From positions 620,001-684,000 of the forward strand of contig BCGN01000005.1 of NCBI GenBank assembly GCA_001599295.1: 64,000 nt of DNA, given 5' to 3'. A program made the position numbers and the translations under genes. Shown piece after piece: positions 40,201-49,702 of the stretch. Each line of letters begins with the position of its first letter. Position 1 is the first letter of the stretch. Under the pieces are notes generated by a model. It ran no database searches, had not been told where the DNA came from, and saw only the letters and a list, made by a program, of their open reading frames with translations. The DNA comes from Sporopachydermia quercuum (lineage: Eukaryota; Ascomycota; Sporopachydermiomycetes; Sporopachydermiales; Sporopachydermiaceae).

Positions 40201-40840
40201 ACACTGGAACACTATTACTAGATAGCCTTGAGTCAGATGCAGGTGATGATAAAGGTAGATTATTGGAATAAGGTAAAGATATGTTCTGTGAAGGATATAA
40301 TCCATTAAATGATTGTAATTCTTTGAATTGAGCTTCTTGATTCTTAGCATTAAGTGCAGCTATCAGAGACTCAATCTTTTTCTCCAACACAGCAACTCTT
40401 TCATTTGATGAATCATCCTGCTTAGAATCTTCAGAAACGTTATCTGAGTCATGAGAATCTTCCTGGTCCTTCTTTCTTCTTTTTCTTCTTCTTAGTGACA
40501 TATTAAATATGCAAACCTTATTACCTTTGAGACATCTAGAACAGGTGCCATATGGATTATTGATATCCGCAGGGATACATTTCACTTTTAATTGATGACA
40601 GTTATCACATGCTGTTGACCTTCTTTTAGTACCAGAACAATGAACAGAAGTTCCCCCGGGATTATTAACAATTAAATTACCACTTCTTCCTGATGAATCT
40701 TTCTCGCTATTATTAGTAGTAGTGTTGTTATCACTAGTATCAACGCCCGCTGGTTTAGTGTCTGTGGTATTGGCAAAGGAATTGGCTGGATTTGAATTGG
40801 TAGTGTTTCCACCATTTGTTGATTTANTATTAGGACTCAT
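37208..40840 (-). CDS. Zn(II)2Cys6 transcription factor, 1210 aa
   Basis: A fungal binuclear zinc-cluster regulator. The DNA-binding domain has Cys at 78, 81, 88, 100, 103 and 110 (C-x2-C-x6-C-x11-C-x2-C-x6-C). A basic patch follows (SLRRRKRRKKD), then a short coiled coil near residues 148-166 (VAVLEKKIESLIAALN) that probably sets dimer spacing. The centre resembles the Leu3/War1/PrtT-like middle region (FFPGGLLDEEEAKLRLMKY ... IYPRHPVVKI). Asn/Gln-rich low-complexity stretches and an acidic C-terminus (FTDWQYTDEFCTDLLFNMEF) suggest an activation region. The x11 spacing between Cys 3 and 4 is longer than the usual x5-9. I cannot name the orthologue. It has a very long upstream region shared with CAB1. 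Confidence 0.88.
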   Translation of the reverse strand: MSPNXKSTNGGNTTNSNPANSFANTTDTKPAGVDTSDNNTTTNNSEKDSSGRSGNLIVNNPGGTSVHCSGTKRRSTACDNCHQLKVKCIPADINNPYGTCSRCLKGNKVCIFNMSLRRRKRRKKDQEDSHDSDNVSEDSKQDDSSNERVAVLEKKIESLIAALNAKNQEAQFKELQSFNGLYPSQNISLPYSNNLPLSSPASDSRLSSNSVPVYGTTRSANTIQSISPSIESINKNVTYFPLAATPLAHSMSLPPAPVAGTCFNPNIDPINRISNLQHHYRASSPLHSGATSNPMYTQPLSSSRLSYGYNNNVPITSNNIPGAPTDQGTHAIESSATPKAIKTTKESYPTKKQGQQQNLDQNPNIMLDPTFKQEQESNGSTSNKSSSRFHKMKTGVDRQKEKAKFLRLFQLLSSLKSLRLQTLESKLFLDCIGQMNSYQGFFPGGLLDEEEAKLRLMKYQTVIYPRHPVVKIKEQYNYNITDFKNNEPLLFLAVMAVSSICMENQSEESLKKNVEIEGIAFQAIAWNVIIVGNKSLDILESILLLGFWYNSPELFQQRRSHIINDLCVSMANDLGITAKRFGSGNVNCNLLKSEISSNRSILLRYNNSGTDDNNNNGNNNINIGNGNNGFDTAPNSSVNYESDGKRRTGVNIIGNTFPTTNHTILQNSSVRSRVSRKMALCTYYSGVTICILIRKYISVSWDEYLEECCELLEDPNFGSEESFDLSSRTAKPLTKSQLAWLRDYRDDVRIVAFARLNFILEKIHRLFRMNSDIDSDEDEFRFFFSQDPTVIQETVDRLQREIDCVHGYRNEKMNELMSFVNMNADEEGKAFFNEYDCDPRQFNSFCYSVQASLYEPFVYSFVRGQIQKQNREIDENEVANRPRFYLYIQRCSEMCIKSLYQFIFMSTEDIAVLPVAAASRMIYISGMILRLRFLMRTVDYFFYVEEDDGEDHFDESLDHENVGAGMGPSSATGRTPVSVIKHDNSVETFSDVNFTPDRLLQENTALVPLKAVRLVSKISNLMLATYEEYSGGTFMLKIGFLIGLFLRTYITQIDTFNNAGMLGKDVPIGSSKNPFTDMTFNGHLKEVERETLQLSKQQENQDAFQREQEQQQGQLSGDYNNYPMNNIDSSRDTTNQQTEGEGLQNVDQISQTVNGNPDDNGDLGLGDYGAQYSNAIQNIENDLNYNFTDWQYTDEFCTDLLFNMEFSDLA

Positions 40841-43364
40841 TATTATTATTATGGTTATGAGTAATTCTTTTATGTGTTTCGTTTATTGTAATGTCAAATC
40901 AAGGGTTCACCAGAGCATACCATAACATAACGTAGCATACAACACAAGTATTATATAAACGCTCAAACAAACAAGGTATGACTGTTAACCAAATTGATTA
41001 TCTATTTTCCTATCGCCACTCTGCTATTTGCTCCGAATCCTCTTTAATCTATTCTTTCTACCAGATGTAGCTATCATTAACAGAATGTTTCTTTGATCAG
41101 TTCATTATCGATTAAAAGGTCTCCCTCTTTTGGTGTCGTAACTTGCTATAGATACTTCTACTGATACTACAGTTCGCCCAACTCACTTTCAATCAGAAAA
41201 CACTTTGTTCCCCGTACTTTGTGTTCAAATTGAGCACTCTCTTGCGTTAACGCTTTTTTTTCTTTCCTTTCTTCCTTTTTGCTTACTTCCTTTCTTGCTT
41301 CAAAATATCCACCACTCAACCAATCATGAAATACTTATTATCTATTTTAATGTAGGATAAGCCTATCAAACTATATCAACTGTTTGTATACCTTGATCTT
41401 TCCTACTCTTATTTATTTCACTACAAGTAGCTAACTTTGTTATTGCCAAATCATGTATAACAACACGAATGTCTGACTTACAGCGAAAATTTTACTTTCA
41501 ACTGCTCGAGATAATAAACACTTTCCTCATTCTTTCTATTCATAAGGCTTTTACACACTTTAATGTATTGGTTATTGGGGACCTTCCAGCCAAAAATCCT
41601 CAAGTGAAACTGGAAAAAAGTGAATTTCTGATTATGTGATAACTTAAGTATCTGCACGTGAGAGAAGGAAACTTAGGGAGAAAGGATAAAAGAAGAGTGA
41701 CATGAGAGAAGATGGTAGAATCAAATAAACCGAGAAAGATAAGTAAATTTGGATTATAGGTTGATTATGGACGATGAGATAGATGGATTTCTGTGGATTT
41801 AAATGGCATTGTTAGAGTGAATGATGAAAGAAATAAATGTCCAGTACGCGTGTGGGGTTCGTTAGACTGGATACTGGGAAGACTACCATATTGTTATCTT
41901 GTTGAGAGGAAAAGTAGAAAATTGATGATTGAATTTAATGTAACGGAACATTATGTCAGATAGTAAATTATTGCTTCCCCGATTCATCTAGTCGTGCCTG
42001 GTGGATTCCAAGATTCATACACCTATCGCACATCTCCGGTAAGTAGCAAGCTACGCCTTATCCAGTTATCCAAGATGTCAACACATTTTCTGTTTGAGTT
42101 TACTGGAATTGCAATCATTGAGTGTTTTATTGATTGATCGTTTGACAAGACCATATATCTGTATGGATTATGGCGTTTGATAAGATTCAACTTTTAGTAG
42201 TTCGCGTCTCACCGTAGTGATCATTATGAGTAAGTGGTGTCATACATAGAAAGTCTGAAAAGAATCAGAGATCCTTTAACTGACAATCAATAGAGAGCAC
42301 AACTACAACATTTTACTACACTTAACCAGGGAAATGTATTGAAATCTGAATAGAACTGTCTGTCAAAATCAGTTAACTCATTTATATAACAACTATCATT
42401 TCCATCGATTTATTCCCGGCATATATCCCTTCCTCTTCCCGCCTACCCTGTAAGCTTTTCAACCTCGGCACGACAAATACTATCTATCGCTGTATACTCA
42501 TCATTCACTTTGAAGAAGTCTTTTATGAATCAATACAACGCTTAAACTATCTGCAGGTCCTTTAATGAATAGCATTAATTTTCATCAAAATATATGCAAA
42601 TTTCTGCCATCTATTCTACTTTCATTCACTTCATACCACTCCATGCAGTACTATCTAGTACGCATTATTACTCTTACAAAGCATTTTTCCTGAGCACCAT
42701 TTCCTAGCAAACTCTTTTCTCCAGCTATGAGCGACATGTAACTCCAGTAGAGACACACTTTCATATCTCAACAATGATTTCTTATCTATGAAGCCATAGA
42801 TATCCATTCAAGTTTCAATCATTCCGTTTACTTCAGTCACTCTTTCACCCATTTCTCCGAAATGAGAGGCTTTTCATTCAACAGACCCTTAGTTGTGGTC
42901 CCTTTCCGGCCCTTATCTCCATAAAAACACAGTTATAACAGACCCTTTTCTCCACATTTTTGTCACGCTCTCTAAGCCGTATAATAATCCCCAGACTCCC
43001 GAGGAATTTAAATATTCAAGTCACTCAAAAGCGTTAGAATGCTATGTATAATACTTTCCTATAAGTTGGATATTTCATCACACAGCAATTTCATGATCTA
43101 TTTTTTCTGTTTCTCTTTCTTCGAACCTTTCGTATTACTTATCAACTACTCTCTTTTCTATCTTATTATCCCATACGGCCAATCTCTACCCAACAATGTC
43201 ATATATATGTCTCTCTCGCGTGACAAACTTGTAAGGTATCTACTGTGACAATATTCGGATTCAACCAAGCAAGTAAAAAAATAACGAAAAAGAAAAAGTG
43301 ACAAAAAAAAAGGACACGAAACGAAGGATACAAACGAAAAGGACTATTATTTGTGAATATAAGG
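40841..43364. promoter_or_regulatory. 2.5 kb divergent intergenic region Zn-cluster gene/CAB1
   Basis: The largest gap in the window, without a credible gene on either strand. It holds a CACGTG E-box (41655-41660), an ACGCGT (about 41846) and pyrimidine-rich blocks near 41220-41310 and 42400-42480. A-rich sequence (43277-43311) lies just before CAB1. Long promoters are typical of fungal regulators with complex control. An unrecognised non-coding RNA is possible, but no fold is evident by eye. Confidence 0.5.
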
Positions 43365-44943
43365 ATGCTTCATGAATCTCCTGTTCACTGGGTTGGAGAC
43401 AAATACAATCATTTCATTACCTCTGAAGCTATTAGAGGTTGTAAGCAAATGCCAGTAATCAATCAACAAGTGGAGTTCAACCCTGAAGAAGCGTTCAGTA
43501 TGCCTGTGTCAGGTCGAAAGGCAGGAGAACAGGGATCAGTGTTGGAAGTAGTAGATCATGGGTCATCGGGAGCTCATTCATCGTCAGATTATGAGAAAAT
43601 ATTATATCCTGGAGCAATTCAAATCAATGTTGCTGGTGCATTCATTGTAGATGATTACGAGGATACAGATAGTGATGGGAACAGTATTTCTAGTTCCACG
43701 CCTCCAGAGACTAAAGATATAGCTTTACCTCATCAGACGGATGAAGTTTCTCACATAGCTGTTGATGTATGTTGGCAATTTTTAAAAATTATACATTTGA
43801 ATTTGTTATTCATCAGTCTAATGGTTCTCTTCTCCGGGATTTTTAACTAACAATTTTTAATAGATTGGTGGATCGCTGGCTAAAGTCGTATATTTCACCA
43901 AAGACCCAAGTGGAAGAGGTGGTCGATTGAATTTCATCAAATTTGAAACGGATAAACTACATGAATGTATAGCTTTTATGAAAAATCTAATAGGAGGGCA
44001 TGAAAGTGAGAAAAATGACAGTAAAATCTCATCCAGCAAGCGGATGACAATAATGGCTACTGGTGGAGGTGCACATAAATTTTATGATTTGATGACAAAC
44101 GAAATACAGGTGAAAGTCATTCAAGAGGACGAAATGGAATGTTTAATAGTTGGATTGGATTTTTTTATTACTGAAATCCCTGGAGAGGTTTTCGTTTACT
44201 CAGAAGACAATCCAATGCAATTTGTTGAAGCAAGACCAAACATATATCCGTATCTACTAGTTAACATAGGTTCAGGAGTCAGTATGATCAAAGTCATAGG
44301 ACCAAAACAATTTAAAAGAATTGGTGGCTCATCGTTAGGTGGGGGTACACTATGGGGATTATTGTCATTGCTTACAGATGCTGATTCATATGACGAAATG
44401 TTAGAAATGGCAGGTAACGGTAATAACGCCAATGTTGATATGTTAGTTGGTGATATATACGGCACAGATTATTCAAGAATTGGGCTTAAAGCCACAACGA
44501 TTGCATCATCGTTTGGTAAAGTGTTCAAAAAGGCAACAGGTCAGAATTCATTTGATAGCCATGATCATCAACACGAACATCATAGTAATAAACAATCGAC
44601 CAAAGTCGAAAGATTAGCTAAATTCAACGATGAAGATATATCAAGATCTTTACTATACGCCATCTCAAATAATATTGGTCAAATTGCTTATTTACAAGCT
44701 CAAAAACATAGTTTGGAACATATATATTTTGGAGGTTCATATATTCGTGGGCATCCTCAGACTATGAACACCCTTTCATACGCTATCAATTTCTGGTCTG
44801 AAGGAGTCAAGAAAGCATACTTTTTACGTCATGAAGGATTTCTAGGTGCTGTTGGTGCATTTTTGCGAAGGCAACCTGAAGGATGGGGAAGAAGAAACTC
44901 TGGTGGTGGCTCAGAGGAGTTGGGGTTCAAAACATTTGGTTGA
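43365..44943 (+). CDS. CAB1: Cab1, pantothenate kinase, 2 exons
   Basis: A 493-aa kinase that phosphorylates pantothenate, the first and controlling step of coenzyme A synthesis. Exons: 43365-43766 and 43864-44943. The donor is gtatgt; aactaac and aatag mark the intron end. The intron splits the first phosphate-binding motif (AVD / IGGSLAKVVYF). Other motifs are TIMATGGGAHKFYDLM, YLLVNIGSGVSMIKV and RIGGSSLGGGTLWGLLSLLT, which form the acetate/sugar kinase-fold core of eukaryotic type II pantothenate kinases. The C-terminus has IYFGGSYIRGHPQTMNTL. About 130 residues precede the catalytic core, with no counterpart in the 367-aa S. cerevisiae enzyme. CTG at 43876 encodes the conserved Leu of GGSLAK. 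It is convergent with KRE28, as YDR531W is with YDR532C. Confidence 0.95.
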
Positions 44944-44959
44944 AAGCTTGTGATAGTAA

Positions 44960-44980
44960 AATATATATATATATATATAA
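44960..44980. repeat. (AT)n microsatellite
   Basis: About ten AT units, just after the CAB1 stop in the 288-bp convergent gap with KRE28. Confidence 0.9.
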
Positions 44981-45231
44981 TAAGGGTACTTTCTAGTTTC
45001 ACAACTCACCTTTGCATTCATTTTTCATGTTTCATTTCTTAATTTTTTTCTTTCGGGACAGCTGATTTCTGGAAAATACAGGCTCATATGTATATAAAGA
45101 ATAGAGAGCAAAAATGCTTTAACATAACCTAATAATATACAGTACTATAATACAATGCAATATAAATGATATCAAGGAAACGACATCTGTAGGAATGAAA
45201 ATAAAGCGAAACCAGGATCAATATAGAAGGA

Positions 45232-46512
45232 TTATAAATGTTTCGATACCTNCTCAATAAAAATACCCAGTGCAAATGATGTTAGCTTGCTATTGGCTTT
45301 ATCTTTTGCTTCATTTATGCTATTCTCATTGATGGCATGATCCATCTCAGTAACAGACACGGCAATAATTGTCATAAAATTGTAATTGACAGTCACTGTG
45401 AACTTATAATCTTTAATAGTAAATCTTACCTCATAATACGTATTTGACAAATATTTCCGTAGGGAATCATCAAGGCCACTATATAGCGAGCTCTGTTTAT
45501 CAGGAGTAAATTCTTTAACATGTACATCTCCAACAGAAACAAAATTCGATTCCCATAAATTTATTAACGATTTGAATTTATAACCCGTACTTTCATACTG
45601 TTTATATCTTCTTGTGCTTTCTTTCTCTGGTAAACTAGTACTTTGTTCATCTAACACTTTTTTCGATTCCACACTCTCATTTGCTTTAACTGTATATCTA
45701 TTATTGAGGTCGTGCTTTTTTTCCAGCTCCGCTTTCAGCTGTTGCTTTTCCTTCTCTAAGCTTTGTTGCTTTTCATTATTAACTGACAAACTATCCTCCA
45801 TTTCAGTTTGTTTTTCTTTCTCTTTATCAAGAAGGTTCTGTAAAAGAATTGAAGAATTGAAGTCTGATTGAGTAAAAGAGATATCAGAACCTTTGAATAT
45901 TCCGGAGATCTTTTCAAATAGAACCGATTCACTATCATTCTTAGGTCCGTCGTTGAACTCTTCAGATTCCAACCGCTGTATCTCATTTTCCATTTCTTGT
46001 AACTCTTTGTTCATATTACCTATCTCTTTTCTTTTGATAGTTAATTCATCATAAACAGAACAGAGCTTTTTAGCTTTGCTCTCTATTTCCTCTTGTTGCA
46101 ACTCAGTTTTTCTTTTCTTTGTTTTCAGCTCTTTCTTAAGTTCATCATTTTTAGCTTCCAGTTCATCAATTCCAGATTGTTCTACATATATCGGTGGATC
46201 ATTGAGAATAGCTCTCAGAAACTTTTCTTTGGTTTCTTGTTCCAAGTATGAAAACTTCAGCTTAGCGAAAAACTCCTGATGATTATGTTAGTATGAAAAA
46301 GACAAAAGGAGTTTCATTTGGTTTCAATCTAATAATTTGAATCTTACTTTCTTGTTGTTAATGAAGTCATCTATCAGTCTAGGATCAGGATTTAAATAGT
46401 CATCATGGTTGTCATGGTTTTCTTCTTCGCTATGTTTCTTCTGTTTGCTTCTTTTCTCAAATTCTTCTTTGAAAGAGAAAAGCTTTGTTGAGGATGATGA
46501 TAAAAGCTCCAT
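45232..46512 (-). CDS. KRE28: Kre28 (Zwint-like) kinetochore subunit, 2 exons
   Basis: A 402-aa coiled-coil protein of the Spc105/KNL1 outer-kinetochore complex. Exons: 46348-46512 and 45232-46275, with a gtaaga donor, a tactaac branch and an atcag acceptor. The second exon opens EFFAKLKFSYLEQETKEKFL, matching yeast Kre28 [20 protein letters not shown]. Heptad-rich coiled coil follows through about residue 270. The C-terminal globular part includes LINLWESNFVSVG, paralleling INLLTKFWEKHFLLKG. Similarity is low elsewhere, as usual for this family, but the convergent pairing with CAB1 (YDR531W-YDR532C) confirms the call. One ambiguous base near the C-terminus (45252). Confidence 0.9.
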
Positions 46513-47208
46513 TGCTGTAATACTCTAAGAGAAATTCCTCCAGATGTATATGTAGAAGTATCAGATGTAGCTTGACCTAAGCCCAAGGAAAGATAGAACA
46601 ACTGTATAAAAAAGTACAATTCTATTCTAGAGAATCAAACAAAACCACCTATAGAACAGGAAAATCAACTTGCCGCCTGTCTCTCATTTCCTCACTAGCG
46701 AACGTCTTCTTCTCGACCAATGATCAATCATAAAGTAAATATATAATGCCATAAGGCAGTGTTAATACTGTTGTTTCTGTTACTTCCTTTGCTTGGTTTA
46801 TTTATCGACTGCTGAATGAAGGAGTATACACCCTGTAATGAGATGAGAGATAATGGGGCGACTCTGAAGATATAAATGAGGCTTACGTTTTATCATCTTT
46901 AGAATATTCCCCGATTGTGCTTTGACCTCGGTTCATGCATGTGATACATATTCATACATATTGTCACTTTGCGCGTACATGCACCCAAACTTCTCACAGC
47001 TACTCCTCTCAGTCCAACATGATATTAAACTCAGCATAAAGGGAAAGACAGATTGAGGTACCATGAGAGCCAAATGAATCGTATACTGTAGATAATAGAT
47101 TCGAGGACTTCTTGTCTTTTGAAAAGTTATGGTTTGTAGAAATTGAGGCTATGTGTAAGCTTGTGATGGTTTCTGAGAGTAGGAATAAGATAAAGCGCAA
47201 CCATCAGT
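46513..47208. promoter_or_regulatory. KRE28/PEX11-family divergent promoter
   Basis: 696 bp between divergent genes. AT-rich with no specific site named; no gene supported. Confidence 0.45.
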
Positions 47209-48135
47209 ATGAGTCAAATGATCAAACCATCAAAATGTGCTAGTAGTTTCAATGCTTTAAGCCATGCAGCTGATGCAAAGGATGACCTAGTACGATTATT
47301 GCTTTATACCAGTCAAATTGCCGCTTGGGCGACGAGGAAGAAACCAGAAAAATCAGCAGGAGATACAGGCAGAGTTGCAGGAAAGGAAGGGAAAACCATT
47401 ACACGAAATGGCACTACTGATACATCTTTTGTCTGGATGATGGTCACAAGGTTAAAGAAATTTTTAATAAGCATAAACGATCCAGAGTCTCAATTCATAG
47501 AAATAATTGAGTTTATTAACACATTTTTTGATGATTTATATTTGCTCACAAGCCTAGGATTAATAAAGAACGAAAGAATTTCTGATTTTGCATCTAATCA
47601 AGCTAGCAAAGCATGGCTTGTGACGATCATCTTTTCCTTGAAGAAGAACGTTCAAAAGATCGCTCGCTGCAACAGAAAACTAAAACTACTAGATCATGAA
47701 GCTTTACTAAAAAATGAATTATTAGGTGTTGTGGTCTCAAATAATAAGAAGAGAAATCAGAACGATGATGACGAAGGTAATAGAGGTATCATGGATATAT
47801 TTCAAGGACTATTCGTTGATGAGAATAAAGTGAGATTAGAAAATCTGGAATATTCAAGAGGGCTGAATGTACTCAATGGCCAAACAAAAGAAGGTGATAT
47901 CTTTTATTCAATCGATATAAGAAGGCAACAAATATTGAATGAAAAGTACATGATGAAGCTGGAGATATTGAATCTGATGAATGATCTTCTGTACTGTAGT
48001 ATTGATGTGTTTAAATTGAAATTTCCTCCATATGTTCAAAAAACAAGCGGTATAATTTCAGGTTTATTAAGTGGATACAGAATGATTAAGGGATCTATTC
48101 TTGAAGCATCCACTCCGAAAGATGATGAGAAATGA
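47209..48135 (+). CDS. Pex11-family peroxisome proliferation protein
   Basis: A 308-aa protein with the layout of Pex11. The N-terminus has an amphipathic stretch with LVRLLLYTSQIAAWATRKK, like Pex11 KVLRLLQYLARFLAVQ. A central WMMVTRLKKFLISIN and FFDDLYLLTSLGLIKN follow, and then KAWLVTIIFSLKKNVQKI. The C-terminal third (NEKYMMKLEILNLMNDLLYC, then FPPYVQKTSGIISGLLSGYR) parallels the yeast Pex11 end, where the last segment crosses or lies on the peroxisomal membrane. A hydrophilic insert rich in Asn/Asp lies near residue 185. The family shapes and divides peroxisomes. It could be Pex11 itself, a Pex11C form or Pex25/27-like, so no symbol is given. Confidence 0.72.
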   Translation: MSQMIKPSKCASSFNALSHAADAKDDLVRLLLYTSQIAAWATRKKPEKSAGDTGRVAGKEGKTITRNGTTDTSFVWMMVTRLKKFLISINDPESQFIEIIEFINTFFDDLYLLTSLGLIKNERISDFASNQASKAWLVTIIFSLKKNVQKIARCNRKLKLLDHEALLKNELLGVVVSNNKKRNQNDDDEGNRGIMDIFQGLFVDENKVRLENLEYSRGLNVLNGQTKEGDIFYSIDIRRQQILNEKYMMKLEILNLMNDLLYCSIDVFKLKFPPYVQKTSGIISGLLSGYRMIKGSILEASTPKDDEK

Positions 48136-49702
48136 AAACAAGAACTTCAAAAAGAGATATTACCGGATGATTAATATCAAGACAAATCTATCATTCGTTA
48201 GCCAACATGGTTATACAAAATTTATGTTACTATTTGAATTCTAATTGCTGGTTGATTGTAAAAGCTAGTGGTATAATTCTTTCACGATGACTCTTCTCTC
48301 CCTTGTAATGGCTTATAGAAGATGAAATGAACTTACTGTATATAGGATGTATGCGCTCTGACACAATATAAGGACTAAGTGTTTACTCAAATTAGTCTTA
48401 TACTCTTTTGGCAGCTGCCTAAAAGTCATTTAAAGCACTGTTATAACTATGGAATTGTTTGTAATCATCCATAAACTACCAAAGCATCTTTGAAAGCCCA
48501 TCTCGAACAGTTACAGTTGCAGTTTAAATTCGATTAAGGTTTCGGTCCGCGCCATTTAAAGAGAATCTGATCGGCTTTTACTAAAACTTTAAATAAGTTT
48601 AGACAAACGAAACAGGAAAAAATCATAAACCCTAATTTAAGTTCACAACGGTTGCACTGTACTGCCAGTGATTTTCTAATCAGTCCATCAAAGGGACTTT
48701 ATTAGTCTCTTTTGAACTGAATGCGTCAAAAGAATGAGAAAACCCAATTGATGATCTTGATCAGATTGTTATTCAAATGTTCAAAACTTCGCCTGAATAG
48801 TTGTTTCATTGTTGACAAAAGTGCTCACTCTTCGAAGCAAGGAGTTTTTTTCTCTTGCTACACCTCACTGTAGGTATAACATAAAACGTTCCTTTATACA
48901 TTCTTCTACACGTGATAATAGAAGAAACTTATTTAATGTTGTTCAAATCATATGGGTCAGAATGTCATCATAACCGAAGCTTAACCAAGCCCGAAAGTAT
49001 TCTGAGCTACTTATTACATACTTGCATATGGAAGAGTATCAATTCTACATCGTTATGAGTAACCAAAAGAAGTAGTTCGCACTATTCACGTATGACACTT
49101 CCCCATATATAGAATTCCATTTTAAATCAATTGCCTGGCAATTGTAATATCAATTCCAAAGTGGTTCTTATAGAACTAGGTTTCATATCCCTCAAAATAG
49201 TTCTTGAATATTAAAATGGCTTCTTTCTGGCTTTCGTATCAAGTCAATAGAGTTGCATTCACTCAAATTTTAACTGAATTTTTCGGTTTTAGCTTGCCGG
49301 TTTCGAAATAAAGTTCAGTCTTGAACATTTTATAAACCTTATTCTCACTCTTATAAATTGTTAGAACGGCTTGCAGTTTTCAACTGTTCCATCATCAATT
49401 ATCAACTTCTGTTCCAGTTAGTCTTTTTTTCGTTTATTAAACACCAGGAGAACACATTCACAAGTTTAGAACACTAACCATCATACTAATTGGTTAGGTA
49501 CGAAATTGAAATAACAAGAAAAAAGGTAGAGAAGAAGATCCATACATTACAACAATGATAACTCTAGTGCGACCATCAGATCGATAAACATACTAATATT
49601 CATTCTACAAACATAACAACATTACAGCAACGAAACAATCCTAACAGAATATTCAAGTAATTTTAAGTAATACATTGAAGTCATTAAGAGTATTGGTTTG
49701 AA
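48136..49702. promoter_or_regulatory. 1.57 kb region upstream of the mitochondrial carrier gene
   Basis: Lies between co-directional genes; no credible gene found. It contains an imperfect hairpin (48681-48719) and a relatively GC-rich word ggtccgcgcc (about 48544-48553). An A-rich leader precedes the carrier start. Confidence 0.45.
48681..48719. repeat. Imperfect inverted repeat
   Basis: cagtccatcaaagggact pairs with agtctcttttgaactg across a 5-nt loop (ttatt), with a few mismatches and a bulge. It lies in the long upstream region of the carrier gene. Confidence 0.55.

Noticed and set aside
41821-41960. atgatga word as box C of a C/D snoRNA
   Set aside because: No box D (ctga) at a suitable distance and no terminal stem.
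45614-45871. Plus-strand frame opposite KRE28
   Set aside because: It is the antisense shadow of the coiled-coil codons (Ser/Phe/Leu-rich), not a gene.
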